The notes below the pieces were generated by a model. That model was not told where the DNA came from and searched no databases. It saw only the letters and a program-made list of their open reading frames with translations. The translations under genes were made by a program, and so were the position numbers. Below are positions 34,135-42,704 of a stretch of 64,000 nt of DNA, piece after piece; the stretch's first letter is position 1; each line of letters opens with the position of its first letter. This DNA comes from an uncultured Clostridia bacterium (GTDB lineage Bacteria > Bacillota > Clostridia > UBA1381 > UBA9506): NCBI GenBank assembly GCA_934438075.1, contig CAKSBF010000005.1, positions 62,001 through 126,000 on the forward strand. The letters are read 5' to 3'.

Positions 34135-34911
34135 TTACCTCAGCCAACATTGCGGCAATACATTCAGACCCACATCACTGCCGACTGCCAGTCCCTCCTC
34201 TCGCAAAATCGACTTCACCGTTTCATAGGCCAGCGACGGAACATTATTTTCTTTAGACAGATGTCCCAGCCAAAACGACCTTGTCCCCTGCTTTGCAAGC
34301 ATAGTGCACAACCTTCCGCAAGCATCATTGGATAAATGACCTTTTTCACCAAGAATACGTTTTTTTAGCGGATATGGATAACGACCGCTGCGCAGCATCT
34401 CCAAATCGTGATTTGCCTCTATAATCACAGAATCACTGCCCGACAACTGCTCCAACACCTCGTCACTGATATGCCCCAAATCTGTCGCAATGGTAAACAC
34501 GCTCCCACCATCCGAAAACCGGTAGCCAACAGGCTCTGCTGCATCATGCGGAATCGCAAACGGCCGAACCTTAAGACCTGCAATCTGAAACTCTCCGTTT
34601 GCCTTACAACGTTCCTGACATTCTGACGGGATCTTTCCGCAAATACTCTCCATATGTACCCAAGTGCCTTCCGTTGCATAAACCGGCATGTGATACTTGC
34701 GCGCCAGCACACCGACACCCGAAACATGATCCCTGTGTTCATGCGTTACGAAAACAGCATCCAGTTTTTCCGGCACAACACCGACTCTCTCCAAACATTG
34801 TATAATATACTTCCCTGTTGCGCCGCAGTCAACTAAAAGATGAACGTTATCATTCGTAACATATGTGCAATTCCCGGAGGAACTGCTTAAAAAAGATTGG
34901 AATTTTATCAA
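34135..34911 (-). CDS. yycJ: MBL-fold hydrolase, YycJ/WalJ type (258 aa)
   Basis: The N-terminus FQSFLSSSSGNCTYV and the zinc signature VFVTHEHRDHVSGVGVL (HxHxDH) mark this branch, followed by IPHDAAEPVGYRF and the C-terminal WLGHLSKENNVPSLAYETV. WalJ/YycJ proteins are cytoplasmic nuclease-like MBL hydrolases linked in Firmicutes to DNA replication-division coupling and to the WalRK locus. Here walRK is absent and the gene sits between ThrE C-half and rlmH, with gaps of 1 and 4 nt, so it is part of an operon. Product call is firm at family level; exact activity is not settled. Confidence 0.9.
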   Translation of the reverse strand: MIKFQSFLSSSSGNCTYVTNDNVHLLVDCGATGKYIIQCLERVGVVPEKLDAVFVTHEHRDHVSGVGVLARKYHMPVYATEGTWVHMESICGKIPSECQERCKANGEFQIAGLKVRPFAIPHDAAEPVGYRFSDGGSVFTIATDLGHISDEVLEQLSGSDSVIIEANHDLEMLRSGRYPYPLKKRILGEKGHLSNDACGRLCTMLAKQGTRSFWLGHLSKENNVPSLAYETVKSILREEGLAVGSDVGLNVLPQCWLR

Positions 34912-34912
34912 C

Positions 34913-35386
34913 TTATTCAGCTCCGTGTAAAAAGTTTTTTCCCTGTTTCCAGCGACTAAGCGCCGCCCGCAAAATCCGAAAACAGGAAGATATTAAAATC
35001 AATCCCAGGGCAATTGCCCCGCCAATTTTTAAAGTTTCAATGCCGCCGGCGATAAAGCTTTCCGCATTACCAAGCAAACACTCTCTCATAGTCCGGTATA
35101 TTGTCAACCCGGGTACTGTCGGAATAATTCCCGGTATCAGGCAAACCGTCACCGGCATATGATAGCACATTGCCGTTAATTCCGAATACAGCGCCGCTGC
35201 CCCTCCTGCCAAAAAATATGCTGCCAGCCCGGACATACCAAGACCATCGGCGGCCAACAAATACACCGCCCAGGCAAACGCCCCGCAAAATGCGGCAATT
35301 ACAATTTTGACACCGCGTATCTGATAAATGAGAGAAAAACCGATGCAGGCGCAAAAAGCAGCAATACAAGGAATAATATAATGCAT
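34913..35386 (-). CDS. threonine/serine exporter ThrE-type, C-terminal half (157 aa)
   Basis: Five or so membrane segments (first IIPCIAAFCACIGFSLIYQI, which includes the family's start 'ACxGFSxxYxI'), with a CYHMPVTVCLIPGIIPTVPG loop typical of the DUF3815/ThrE_2 family. Full-length ThrE in actinobacteria fuses this half to the DUF1212 half; in Firmicutes the two are separate genes, as here with the partner at 35462-36211. Together they are thought to export threonine and serine or related small molecules. 75 nt separate the two genes. Confidence 0.88.
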   Translation of the reverse strand: MHYIIPCIAAFCACIGFSLIYQIRGVKIVIAAFCGAFAWAVYLLAADGLGMSGLAAYFLAGGAAALYSELTAMCYHMPVTVCLIPGIIPTVPGLTIYRTMRECLLGNAESFIAGGIETLKIGGAIALGLILISSCFRILRAALSRWKQGKNFLHGAE

Positions 35387-35461
35387 TTTATAATCGTCCC
35401 TTTCCGCGCCAAGCGCATAAAACTTTAGAGAAAAACAAGAATTTCTGATAATTGGCTTCTG

Positions 35462-36211
35462 TCACCATAAAAATATAACTGCAGCTCCCAAAGCAATGGC
35501 GGTAGCCGTAAAAAAGGCCTCTGCCATGCGTGACATCCCGGACATATAGTCTGTTGCAATAAAATCACGTATACTGTTGGTTAGTGCAACCCCGGGCACG
35601 AGATTCATTAAAATTCCAATGATAATAATATCCATATGCAATCCGGCAAACATATAACTTATCCAAAAAGCTCCCAAGGCCGCGACAGCGCTCGCCGCCG
35701 CAGTAGTAAAAAAAGGTGATGTTTTCAGGCTTTCCAGCAAAAGCATAGTCATACGCACCACAATACCAATACCAAGCGCCACACCGCCGTCAGCTAATGA
35801 ACCGCCAAAAAATATTGCAAATGCGCCTGAAATTAGTGCATATGCAAAAACAGAAATTTTGGCCGAATATAACGGTCGGTTTTCTATTTCATTCATTTTT
35901 CGTATCATTTCCTCATAAGAAGGTTTTTGCTCACAGATGTAGCGCGAAAGAGCGTTTAATTGATCCACCCGATCCAAATTAGTTGTGATACTGCGAATAC
36001 GCCGCGTTTGGGTATATGTTTCACCGTTGTTCTCCAAAGTGATAATCAAAGTGGACGAAATCGCAAAAATATGCGATTGCTCCACCTGATATGCCATGCA
36101 AATCCGCGAAACAGTATCTTCTACACGGCTGATTTCTGCTCCATTGCGCAGCAAAAAATACCCCAGATATGATGCGGCATCAAGAATTTGCTTTGTTTCC
36201 GGCTGCTGCAA
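35462..36211 (-). CDS. threonine/serine exporter ThrE-type, N-terminal half (249 aa)
   Basis: The cytoplasmic N-terminal domain (residues 1-115, with YLGYFLLRNGAEISRVEDTVSR and CMAYQVEQSHIFAISSTLIIT) followed by five membrane segments and the loop LMNLVPGVALTNSIRDFI is the DUF1212/ThrE N-terminal pattern. It is the partner of the downstream 157-aa protein. It is the first gene of the ThrE-yycJ-rlmH unit. An RBS (AAGGAGTGAG) lies about 15 nt before the ATG. Substrate assignment as Thr/Ser comes from the family name only. Confidence 0.9.
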   Translation of the reverse strand: MQQPETKQILDAASYLGYFLLRNGAEISRVEDTVSRICMAYQVEQSHIFAISSTLIITLENNGETYTQTRRIRSITTNLDRVDQLNALSRYICEQKPSYEEMIRKMNEIENRPLYSAKISVFAYALISGAFAIFFGGSLADGGVALGIGIVVRMTMLLLESLKTSPFFTTAAASAVAALGAFWISYMFAGLHMDIIIIGILMNLVPGVALTNSIRDFIATDYMSGMSRMAEAFFTATAIALGAAVIFLW

Positions 36212-36237
36212 AAAAACTCACTCCTTATAAGTACCGT

Positions 36238-37404
36238 CTACTGTACGATATTTCCCGAAAAATTTAAGTCAAACAGGCGATCACATAAATTGATAGCGGC
36301 ACCGCGGATGGTTTCATCCTCACCGACCGTTATTTCCCGAATAATCAATCCCTTTGTCAGCGCTGGGTATGCACGCCGTTTCATCTCTTCCGCCGCTTTA
36401 TCCAAGACTACCCGGCAATCCGCAAATGCACCGGCATTTACAACCAAAATGGACGGATTAAGCAGGTTTATCATGTTTGCAAGACCAATCCCCAGATATT
36501 GCGCGCATTCGCCAATCGCCTCCTCCGCTGCCCTGTCAGCCTGTGTATAGAGCTGCGCTATGGTTTTAAGCTCCACTGTTTCACCTGTCTTTTCCTCATA
36601 GAGACGAACAACACGCTGAGCTGAGCACATTGCCTCCAAGCAACCTCTGTTTCCGCAAAAACATAACTCCCCGTCCTTTTCCACAGTGGTATGGCCCACC
36701 TCACCCAAAAGAGCTCGGCTTACCGCGCCCTGGTAAAACTGCATGGCGCCGATGCCGTTTTCCAAATCAACAAAAAGCATATTTTCCGCCTCCTGGCGCT
36801 CCCGGCAGCAAAAATACCAAACTGCTTTTACCAATGAATTGTTTTCAACAAATACCGGCAAATCAGTCTCTCGCTCCAAAATTTTCTTTATATCAAATTC
36901 ATGCCATTTTAGGCTCGCCGATAAAATGAAACGGCTGCTATCTAGCACCAAACCGGAAATAGACACTCCGATACCCAAAATTTTCTCTTTTCCATATTCT
37001 TTAATCATGCCGCGCACATGCTCCCGAACAAGAGAAATGACCCTCTCTGCTGATATTTTTTCGGTCTCTACGCGAACACGCGTGATGATCCTTCCCTCCA
37101 TATCTGTAAAAGAAATTGTCATGTTTCCTTCATGAAGTGAAATACAGATCAAGCCATATGCCTCTGCCCGAAAACGAAGCAAGGCACTTTTGCGTCCAAC
37201 ACGCCCCACCTGCTCAATCCCGCTCTCTTCTAAAAGGCCTATATCCAGCAGATATGTAATAATATTTGTAATAGATGAGAGTGACAAACCGGTTTCGGCG
37301 GCTATTTGCGGTCTTGCCGTTTCCGGGTTGCGCCTTACATAATTCAGCACCTTAAGACGGTTTATTTTTTGCATAAGCTGCACGTTTCCAACCTGTCTGT
37401 TCAT
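36238..37404 (-). CDS. ROK-family transcriptional repressor (388 aa)
   Basis: An N-terminal winged-helix region (PQIAAETGLSLSSITNIITYLLDIGLLEE, ~31-60) is followed by a sugar-kinase-like ROK domain. The ROK zinc signature is present: LGEVGHTTVEKDG then LCFCGNRGCLEAM (GH and CxCGxxGCxE). Such NagC/XylR-type repressors release DNA when a sugar or sugar phosphate binds. The gene is divergent from a Gfo/Idh oxidoreductase, and a 12-bp-arm palindrome lies at that gene's start, a likely operator. RBS GAAGGAGAG precedes the ATG. Kinase activity is not expected in the full-length regulator. Confidence 0.93.
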   Translation of the reverse strand: MNRQVGNVQLMQKINRLKVLNYVRRNPETARPQIAAETGLSLSSITNIITYLLDIGLLEESGIEQVGRVGRKSALLRFRAEAYGLICISLHEGNMTISFTDMEGRIITRVRVETEKISAERVISLVREHVRGMIKEYGKEKILGIGVSISGLVLDSSRFILSASLKWHEFDIKKILERETDLPVFVENNSLVKAVWYFCCRERQEAENMLFVDLENGIGAMQFYQGAVSRALLGEVGHTTVEKDGELCFCGNRGCLEAMCSAQRVVRLYEEKTGETVELKTIAQLYTQADRAAEEAIGECAQYLGIGLANMINLLNPSILVVNAGAFADCRVVLDKAAEEMKRRAYPALTKGLIIREITVGEDETIRGAAINLCDRLFDLNFSGNIVQ

Positions 37405-37446
37405 TCGCCAAGCTCTCCTTCCCCAATTATTTCAACGATTAAATTA

Positions 37447-37475
37447 ATTGTAGCATTTTCAAACACAATTGTCAA
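37447..37475 (-). promoter_or_regulatory. promoter of the ROK gene
   Basis: Minus strand TTGACA (37475-37470), 17 nt, TACAAT (37452-37447), 42 nt before the ATG at 37404. Confidence 0.75.
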
Positions 37476-37490
37476 CTTATATTCTGCATA

Positions 37491-37542
37491 TTGACAAGCA
37501 TTTCTTAAAATGATATAATTTATTTATTACATAAATAAATTA
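37491..37542 (+). promoter_or_regulatory. consensus promoter with overlapping AT-rich operator
   Basis: TTGACA (37491-37496), 17 nt, TATAAT (37514-37519) is a perfect consensus pair. A palindrome TAATTTATTTAT-tac-ATAAATAAATTA (37516-37542) overlaps the -10 and start point. Such TTTATTT/AAATAAA arms suit ROK repressors, so binding by the divergent ROK protein is likely. Confidence 0.8.
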
Positions 37543-37557
37543 ACAGGGGTGATGGTT

Positions 37558-38616
37558 TTGAAAAACTCAACATCAGAGAAAATTAAGTGGGGTGTCATCG
37601 GCTGCGGCGGCATAGCCGACAGAAGAACGCTGCCGGGTATGATGCTGGCGGATAACGCAGAATTAGTTGCTGTGATGGATGCCGATCGTGAGGCAGCGGA
37701 GCGCGTAAAAGAAAAATACCATGCAAAATATGCTTTTGATAACTTTGAAGATTTGCTTGCACTGAAAGAAATACAGGCTGTCTATATCGCATCCCCTGTC
37801 TTTTGTCATAAAGAGCAGGCAACAGCGGCAGCAAAGGCAAAAAAAGATATTTTAATCGAAAAACCGGTTGGTCTGACTTCTGCAGAAGCGGAAGAGATAG
37901 CTGATATTTGCAAAACGGAAGGTGTAAAGCTTGGCGTCGGCTTTATGATGCGATTTCATGCATACCACCAAAAAATGAAAGAATTAATCGCAAGCGGAAC
38001 CATTGGCGAAATCGTCTCCGCGCGCGCACAACTCACCTGCTGGTATCCTGAAATGGAAAATTGCTGGAGGCAGGATAAAAAACTCTCCGGCGGCGGCGCT
38101 ATGATGGATATGGGAATCCATTGCATCGACTTAATCCGCTATATTACCGGTTTGGAGGTCCGCGAGGCCGCAGGCATGTGCGGAAATCAGATCTTCAAAT
38201 ATGGCGTGGAAGATGCAGGCTCGGTATTACTGCATATGGAAAACGGCGCCATCTGTTTTGTAGATTCTAATTTTAACATACCCGATGCCGCCGCAAAATG
38301 CCGAATTGAATTTTACGGCACAAAGGGTTCTATTTTTGCCCAGGGGACTATTTCACAGGTTGAAGGCGGCGTAGTTGAGGTTTTAAGCGCAGATGACACG
38401 GCAGACTACGATGCCTCACAGAATAGAGACAATATTAAACCGCTTGATGTCAGCGTGGAATTTGGCAATATGTACACCAAAGAAATTGAAGCATTTGGCC
38501 GTGCTGTGGCGGGGTACAACGAAATTCCGGTCACTGCCGAAGATGCTATTCGCTCACAAAAAATTGTTGAAGCTGCGTATGAAAGCAGCAAAAGCGGAAA
38601 GTATATGCGCCTATAG
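37558..38616 (+). CDS. Gfo/Idh/MocA family oxidoreductase (352 aa)
   Basis: The Rossmann motif WGVIGCGGIADRRTLPGM is at the N-terminus, followed by VYIASPVFCHKEQA and the hallmark LIEKPVGLTSAEAEEI. The C-terminal domain carries GGGAMMDMGIHCIDLIRYI. I prefer the TTG at 37558 because AGGGGTGAT stands at the right distance; GTG 37549 and ATG 37552 overlap that RBS. It would be an NAD(P)-dependent sugar dehydrogenase of unknown substrate, cytoplasmic. It stands alone, under a consensus promoter with a ROK-type operator, so it is probably induced by its sugar. It is not close in sequence to the family member at 15792. Confidence 0.88.
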   Translation: MKNSTSEKIKWGVIGCGGIADRRTLPGMMLADNAELVAVMDADREAAERVKEKYHAKYAFDNFEDLLALKEIQAVYIASPVFCHKEQATAAAKAKKDILIEKPVGLTSAEAEEIADICKTEGVKLGVGFMMRFHAYHQKMKELIASGTIGEIVSARAQLTCWYPEMENCWRQDKKLSGGGAMMDMGIHCIDLIRYITGLEVREAAGMCGNQIFKYGVEDAGSVLLHMENGAICFVDSNFNIPDAAAKCRIEFYGTKGSIFAQGTISQVEGGVVEVLSADDTADYDASQNRDNIKPLDVSVEFGNMYTKEIEAFGRAVAGYNEIPVTAEDAIRSQKIVEAAYESSKSGKYMRL

Positions 38617-38687
38617 GCGGCAATTTGCTGTTTGTATTGCATAAAAAATTTCATGATAAACTCCATTTATCTTACAAACAATCAAAA

Positions 38688-38728
38688 AATCCCCTCTCTG
38701 TTTTTGTGAAGACAGAGAGGGGATTCAT
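38688..38728. terminator. strong bidirectional terminator
   Basis: AATCCCCTCTCTG (38688-38700) and CAGAGAGGGGATT (38713-38725) form a 13-bp perfect stem. On the minus strand the stem runs into TTTTTTG, on the plus strand into TCATG. It could end the oxidoreductase mRNA and the leftward RNA described next. Confidence 0.85.
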
Positions 38729-38901
38729 GATTTAAATTGGAACAACGCTCCTGCTTTGCCCGCAAAGAACAGAGCTTGAAACAGATTACTACCTATGCAG
38801 AGAACAATAGACCCTCATGATTGCAGTGGGAGATTAAAACTCTCTCCGCAATTCTGAAACGGAACCCGCCGCCTAATTGACGGGATGCATCTGCACTTAG
38901 G
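38688..38901 (-). ncRNA. candidate structured RNA, class unassigned
   Basis: The ~190 nt between the acyl-CoA synthetase stop and the terminator hold nested pairings on the minus strand: a closing stem CCTA..TGCAGA (38901-38890) with TCTGCATAGG (38801-38792), an inner hairpin ATTGC..GCAAT (38852-38820) with an AGAG/CTCT extension, a GC-rich hairpin (38775-38747), then the terminator. This is more structure than an ordinary 3' UTR. It does not match the SRP or tmRNA signatures I know; 6S-like is possible. It could be an independent small RNA or a processed 3' UTR. No clear own promoter is seen. Confidence 0.4.
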
Positions 38902-38913
38902 TTATATTATTGC

Positions 38914-40599
38914 TTATTGCCCTTTTTTCTCATCCGCTTCCCGAATCTCTACTCTGCGGATTTTACCGCTGATTGTTTTCGGAAGCTCATCTACAAATTC
39001 TACAATACGCGGATATTTATAAGGCGCAGTGGTCTTTTTTACATGGTTCTGCAATTCTTTTTTCAATTCTTCACTTGCAGTATAGCCTTTCGCAAGCACA
39101 ATAGTTGCCTTAACCACCTGTCCGCGCAATTCATCCGGAACAGCAGTAATTGCGGTTTCCAAAACAGCCGGATGCTCCAACAATGCGCTTTCTACTTCAA
39201 AAGGTCCGATACGATAGCCGGAACACTTAATGACATCATCCGTGCGGCCAACAAACCACAGATAACCATCCTCATCCTTCCATGCGATGTCTCCCGTGTG
39301 GTAGATGCCATCATGCCAAACACTCTTCGTGCGCTCTTCATCTTTATAATATCCCATAAACATTCCGAACGGAACCTTTGTGTCTTGGCGAATAACAATC
39401 TCGCCCTCCTCGCCCTCACGGCACGATTCTCCATTCGGATGAATAATATCAACGCCTAATTTAGGCATCGGTTTGCCCATAGAACCCGGTTTTGGTTCCA
39501 TCCAAGGAGTTGTGCTGATCGTTAAAACCGTCTCTGTTTGTCCGAAACCTTCGTGCAGCTTAATACCGGTTGCCTTTAAAAATTGATGATAAATTTCCGG
39601 ATTCAGCGGTTCGCCCGCGATCGTACAATATTTCAGACTTGATAAATCAAATTTGGTTAAATCTTCTTTGATGAAGAACCGGTAAATAGTCGGCGGCGCA
39701 CAGAAAGATTCAATGCGATACTGTTCAATTTTATGCAACAAATCCACCGGCTGAAATTTTGCAGAATAATCGTAAGTGAATACGGTAGCTTCACAAAGCC
39801 ATTGACCGTACAGTTTGCCCCATACAGCTTTTCCCCATCCGGTGTCTGCAACGGTAAAATGCAGTCTGCCCGGAACGAGGTTATGCCAGAATTTTGCCGT
39901 AATGACATGTGCCAGCGGATAAGAAAAATTGTGTACCACCATTTTCGGATGCCCGGTAGTGCCGGATGTAAAATACATCAGCATCATATCACTAATAGCT
40001 GTGGCCTCCGAACCCTGCGGTCGTTCAAAATGTTCATCAGCGGCCTCAACCCCGCTGTTAAAATCAAGCCAGCCTTCCGGCAGATCCCTACTTTCTGCTG
40101 CATGCACAAAAATGCGATTAACCAGTGTCGGACATTCCGGCACAGCCGCGTTCACGTGATCGGGAACATCTCCGTCACCCGTTGCAACAATGGTTGTAAT
40201 ATCCGCTGCATTACAGCGGTAAACAATATCTTTTTGCGTTAAAAGATGCGTTGCAGGAATGGCCACCGCACCGATTTTATGAAGCGCTACCATAGAAAAC
40301 CAGAACTGGTAATGTCTTTTTAAAATCAGCATAACAAAATCACCCTTTTTAATGCCGAGTGATTTAAAATAATTTGCCGTTTTATCAGACATACGCTTCA
40401 TATCCGCAAAGGTAAAGATATGTTCTTCCCCATGGTCGTTACACCAGATCATAGCCTTTGCATCAGGTGTTCTTTCTGCCAAAACATCTACAACATCGTA
40501 GCCGAAATTAAAATTTTCCGGCATATTGATGTCAAAATTATTAGTAAAATCCTCCTGAGAGGTAAAATCTGTTCTTACATATTGGTTAACTAAATTCAT
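38914..40599 (-). CDS. AMP-forming acyl-CoA synthetase (561 aa)
   Basis: AMP-binding family: P-loop YFTSGTTGHPKMV (near 213), LHEGFGQTETVLT, the hinge GYLWFVGRTDDVIKCSGYRIGP, and the catalytic Lys in PKTISGKIRRVE (near 544). The pattern is that of acetyl/medium-chain acyl-CoA synthetases (MACS-like). ATG 40599 is preferred, with GGAAAGG upstream and the family-like N-terminus MNLVNQYVRTDFTSQEDF; an upstream in-frame ATG at 40686 lacks support. It activates a carboxylic acid to its CoA thioester in the cytosol. An XRE-cupin regulator and a thioesterase precede it, a common set in Clostridia; the exact acid is unknown. Confidence 0.9.
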   Translation of the reverse strand: MNLVNQYVRTDFTSQEDFTNNFDINMPENFNFGYDVVDVLAERTPDAKAMIWCNDHGEEHIFTFADMKRMSDKTANYFKSLGIKKGDFVMLILKRHYQFWFSMVALHKIGAVAIPATHLLTQKDIVYRCNAADITTIVATGDGDVPDHVNAAVPECPTLVNRIFVHAAESRDLPEGWLDFNSGVEAADEHFERPQGSEATAISDMMLMYFTSGTTGHPKMVVHNFSYPLAHVITAKFWHNLVPGRLHFTVADTGWGKAVWGKLYGQWLCEATVFTYDYSAKFQPVDLLHKIEQYRIESFCAPPTIYRFFIKEDLTKFDLSSLKYCTIAGEPLNPEIYHQFLKATGIKLHEGFGQTETVLTISTTPWMEPKPGSMGKPMPKLGVDIIHPNGESCREGEEGEIVIRQDTKVPFGMFMGYYKDEERTKSVWHDGIYHTGDIAWKDEDGYLWFVGRTDDVIKCSGYRIGPFEVESALLEHPAVLETAITAVPDELRGQVVKATIVLAKGYTASEELKKELQNHVKKTTAPYKYPRIVEFVDELPKTISGKIRRVEIREADEKKGQ

Positions 40600-40659
40600 T
40601 TTTAACGATACCTTTCCGCTCACAGAATATAGTTTGCATCTCTCAAAGTGAGCCGTGCG

Positions 40660-40675
40660 AGAAATGCCGATTTCT
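40660..40675. promoter_or_regulatory. small dyad upstream of the acyl-CoA synthetase
   Basis: AGAAAT-GCCG-ATTTCT is a perfect 6-bp-arm palindrome in the 126-nt gap between the regulator gene and the synthetase start. It might be the operator of the XRE-cupin regulator; no clear promoter is visible beside it. Confidence 0.35.
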
Positions 40676-40725
40676 GTTTTTTGCACTGCGCTTCATCAAA
40701 GTCCGAAATCATAGTTTTGACGAAA

Positions 40726-41283
40726 TCAGTGCATGATAATGGCAAGGAAACGTGCCGGTTTACCATCCAGCGCCTTCATACCGTGCGGATAAGTCGAATC
40801 AAAGTAAATACTGTCACCCGGCTCTAAAATCATGCTTTTTCCGTTAATTCTCAGTTCCAGCCTGCCCTCCAAAAGATAATTAAACTCCTGACCGGGATGG
40901 TGGTTCTCCGCGATTTTTTCATTCTCCGCTGTCGGCGGTACTGTAACCATAAACGGCTCTGATTTTTTGCTGCCAAAATTATACGCAAGATTTTGATACT
41001 CATATTCCTGCCGCCGGTCAACAGATAAACCCTTGCCGTTTTTTACGACAGAATAGACCTTTAAACGCGGATTATCTCCACTTAAAATGGCAGTCAGTTC
41101 CACGCCGAATTTCTCCGCAACATCATATAAAAAGCTTACGGGGATATCCACTTCGCCACTCTCGTACTGCTCATACTGCTCAATCGGAATATGAAATTCG
41201 CGTGCCAGAGCTTCTTTGGAGATATCCTCCACTTCACGCAAACCTCTGAGTCGCATAGCTACTTGTCTCAATTGTTCTGACAT
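40726..41283 (-). CDS. XRE-family regulator with C-terminal cupin domain (185 aa)
   Basis: An N-terminal helix-turn-helix of the XRE/Cro type (~6-60, RLRGLREVEDISKEALAREF and YEQYESGEVDIP) is followed by a cupin barrel (~105-185) with HHPGQEFNYLLEGRLEL and LEPGDSIYFDSTYPHGM. The cupin senses a small ligand. This two-domain form is usual next to AMP-forming acyl-CoA synthetases in Clostridia. It lies 13 nt after the thioesterase gene and 126 nt before the synthetase gene, so it is likely co-transcribed and regulates this group. RBS GGAGG is present before the ATG. Confidence 0.92.
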   Translation of the reverse strand: MSEQLRQVAMRLRGLREVEDISKEALAREFHIPIEQYEQYESGEVDIPVSFLYDVAEKFGVELTAILSGDNPRLKVYSVVKNGKGLSVDRRQEYEYQNLAYNFGSKKSEPFMVTVPPTAENEKIAENHHPGQEFNYLLEGRLELRINGKSMILEPGDSIYFDSTYPHGMKALDGKPARFLAIIMH

Positions 41284-41296
41284 TATTTTTCCTCCT

Positions 41297-41695
41297 TTAT
41301 CCTTCTATTAAACGCGGTACTCGCGTTGGTCTTCCTTCATCATTCAGTGCAACAAAAACCAAATTAGCTTCATTTGTCATAATGGTGGTGCCCGTCTGCA
41401 AATTTTCTGCCCATACATCAACTTTAATTTTCATGGAAGTATTACCAACAGAAACTAATGCAGCTGTCAGCGTTACCATTTCTCCCAACCGAACCGGATG
41501 CTTAAAATCAAGGCTGTCCATAGCGACCGTTGCCACTACATGGTTAGAATGTTTTGATGCAGCAAGAGCCGCCGCAATGTCAATCCAATGCATCAACGTG
41601 CCGCCTTTTAAGTTATTAAGCAAATTGACATCATTCGGCAAAACAAGCTGAGTCATATTTACTACAGAATCACTGATTTTTTTGGTTTTTTCCAT
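41297..41695 (-). CDS. acyl-CoA thioesterase, hotdog fold (132 aa)
   Basis: The pattern fits BFIT/YciA-type acyl-CoA thioesterases: PNDVNLLNNLKGGTLMHWIDIAAALAA near the start, ATVAMDSLDFKHPVRLGEMVTL in the middle, and TIMTNEANLVFVALNDEGRPTRVP at the end. ATG 41695 is preferred because AGGAG is 7 nt upstream; an upstream ATG at 41722 has none. It hydrolyses acyl-CoA to free acid and CoA. It is first in the group with the regulator and the synthetase, so the two enzymes may balance the CoA pool of one acid. Confidence 0.9.
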   Translation of the reverse strand: MEKTKKISDSVVNMTQLVLPNDVNLLNNLKGGTLMHWIDIAAALAASKHSNHVVATVAMDSLDFKHPVRLGEMVTLTAALVSVGNTSMKIKVDVWAENLQTGTTIMTNEANLVFVALNDEGRPTRVPRLIEG

Positions 41696-41907
41696 AGCAG
41701 TTCTCCTAATTGTTATAATCATAATTTCTTTTATTATAACAGATTTTTCACTAAAATAAAATACCTTTTCACAAAAAGCACATTTTGTCTGTAAAAAATT
41801 ACCATAAGCAAAAATCGTTTTATTTTTTTAATAAAATTATCCTGCATGTTTTTTTAAAATAAATATAAACTAAAAGACGTAAATGAAACGAAATTAAGGT
41901 GAAAACA

Positions 41908-42582
41908 TTGAAGAAATTTTTTCTTATTTCAATATCAGTCATTATACTTTCCGGCTGCCATGCACAATCCCCCTCACCACTGTCCGAAACAACGCCGCAA
42001 AGTACAGCATCCCCAATTGAAACACCGGTGCCCAAAGCAACCGCACAGCAAAGCATGATGCCAACACAAGAACCCATACCATCGCCTACAGAAACGCCCA
42101 CTCAAGAACCTACAGAAGAACCCCCGCAAAAAATATTAATCGGAAAGGCATCAACACCCTTACTTGACAAGGGACGCAACCGCATTAAAAACATCCGTCT
42201 TGCCGCTGAACAGATCTCCGGTACCACTATCGCCGCCGGTGAGACCTTTTCTTTCAACAGAATTGTCGGCGACCGCAGCGAAGACACCGGATATAAGCCT
42301 GCGCCCGTTATTGTAAACGGCGAAAGGCAAATAGACTACGGGGGCGGCGTATGCCAGCTTGCCACTACCATTATGCAGGCTGCAAATACTGCAGAACTAA
42401 AAATTACGGAACGTCACGATCACCAAAAAGAGGTTGAATATGCGGAACAAGGAAATGACGCAGCTGTAAACTATGATACACTCGATATGAAATTTGTCAA
42501 TAATACCGAGCACGCAATTCGCATTATTATTTCGTTAGGGAACAATACGGTAACTGCTGAAATTTACCGTGTGAATTATTAA
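41908..42582 (+). CDS. VanW-domain lipoprotein (224 aa)
   Basis: The leader KKFFLISISVIILSGC has a lipobox (LSGC, Cys17 from the chosen start). A Pro/Thr/Glu-rich linker with repeated P-T-x-E-P units (~20-75) follows, then a VanW domain: AGETFSFNRIVGDRSEDTGYKPAPVI and IDYGGGVCQLATTIMQAA (the conserved GGGVCQ). I chose TTG 41908, since AAGGTG lies 6 nt before it; the GTG at 41899 overlaps that RBS. VanW proteins are extracytoplasmic, of unclear function, linked by name to glycopeptide resistance loci though no van genes occur here. The protein is membrane-tethered with a flexible stalk through the wall. Confidence 0.9.
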   Translation: MKKFFLISISVIILSGCHAQSPSPLSETTPQSTASPIETPVPKATAQQSMMPTQEPIPSPTETPTQEPTEEPPQKILIGKASTPLLDKGRNRIKNIRLAAEQISGTTIAAGETFSFNRIVGDRSEDTGYKPAPVIVNGERQIDYGGGVCQLATTIMQAANTAELKITERHDHQKEVEYAEQGNDAAVNYDTLDMKFVNNTEHAIRIIISLGNNTVTAEIYRVNY

Positions 42583-42608
42583 TTTAATGTGAAATTCTGA
42601 AATTTCTA

Positions 42609-42637
42609 TTTACACACTGCACAATTTTCGGTATAAT
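42609..42637 (+). promoter_or_regulatory. promoter of the site-2 protease / scpAB unit
   Basis: TTTACA (42609-42614), 17 nt, TATAAT (42632-42637), 67 nt before the protease start. Confidence 0.75.
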
Positions 42638-42704
42638 AAGAAATAGTACAGAATGACCAGTTGTTCTCTGTATAAAAAACGAAAATCTGACAGGACGTGA
42701 TGTT

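Noticed and set aside
39733..40242. A 169-codon plus-strand open frame opposite the acyl-CoA synthetase
   Set aside because: Fully inside a convincing AMP-ligase gene with all motifs; no family resemblance of its own.
41908..42582. Vancomycin-resistance locus suggested by the VanW domain
   Set aside because: No vanH, vanA/B, vanX, vanR or vanS is nearby; VanW-domain proteins are common in Clostridia without resistance.
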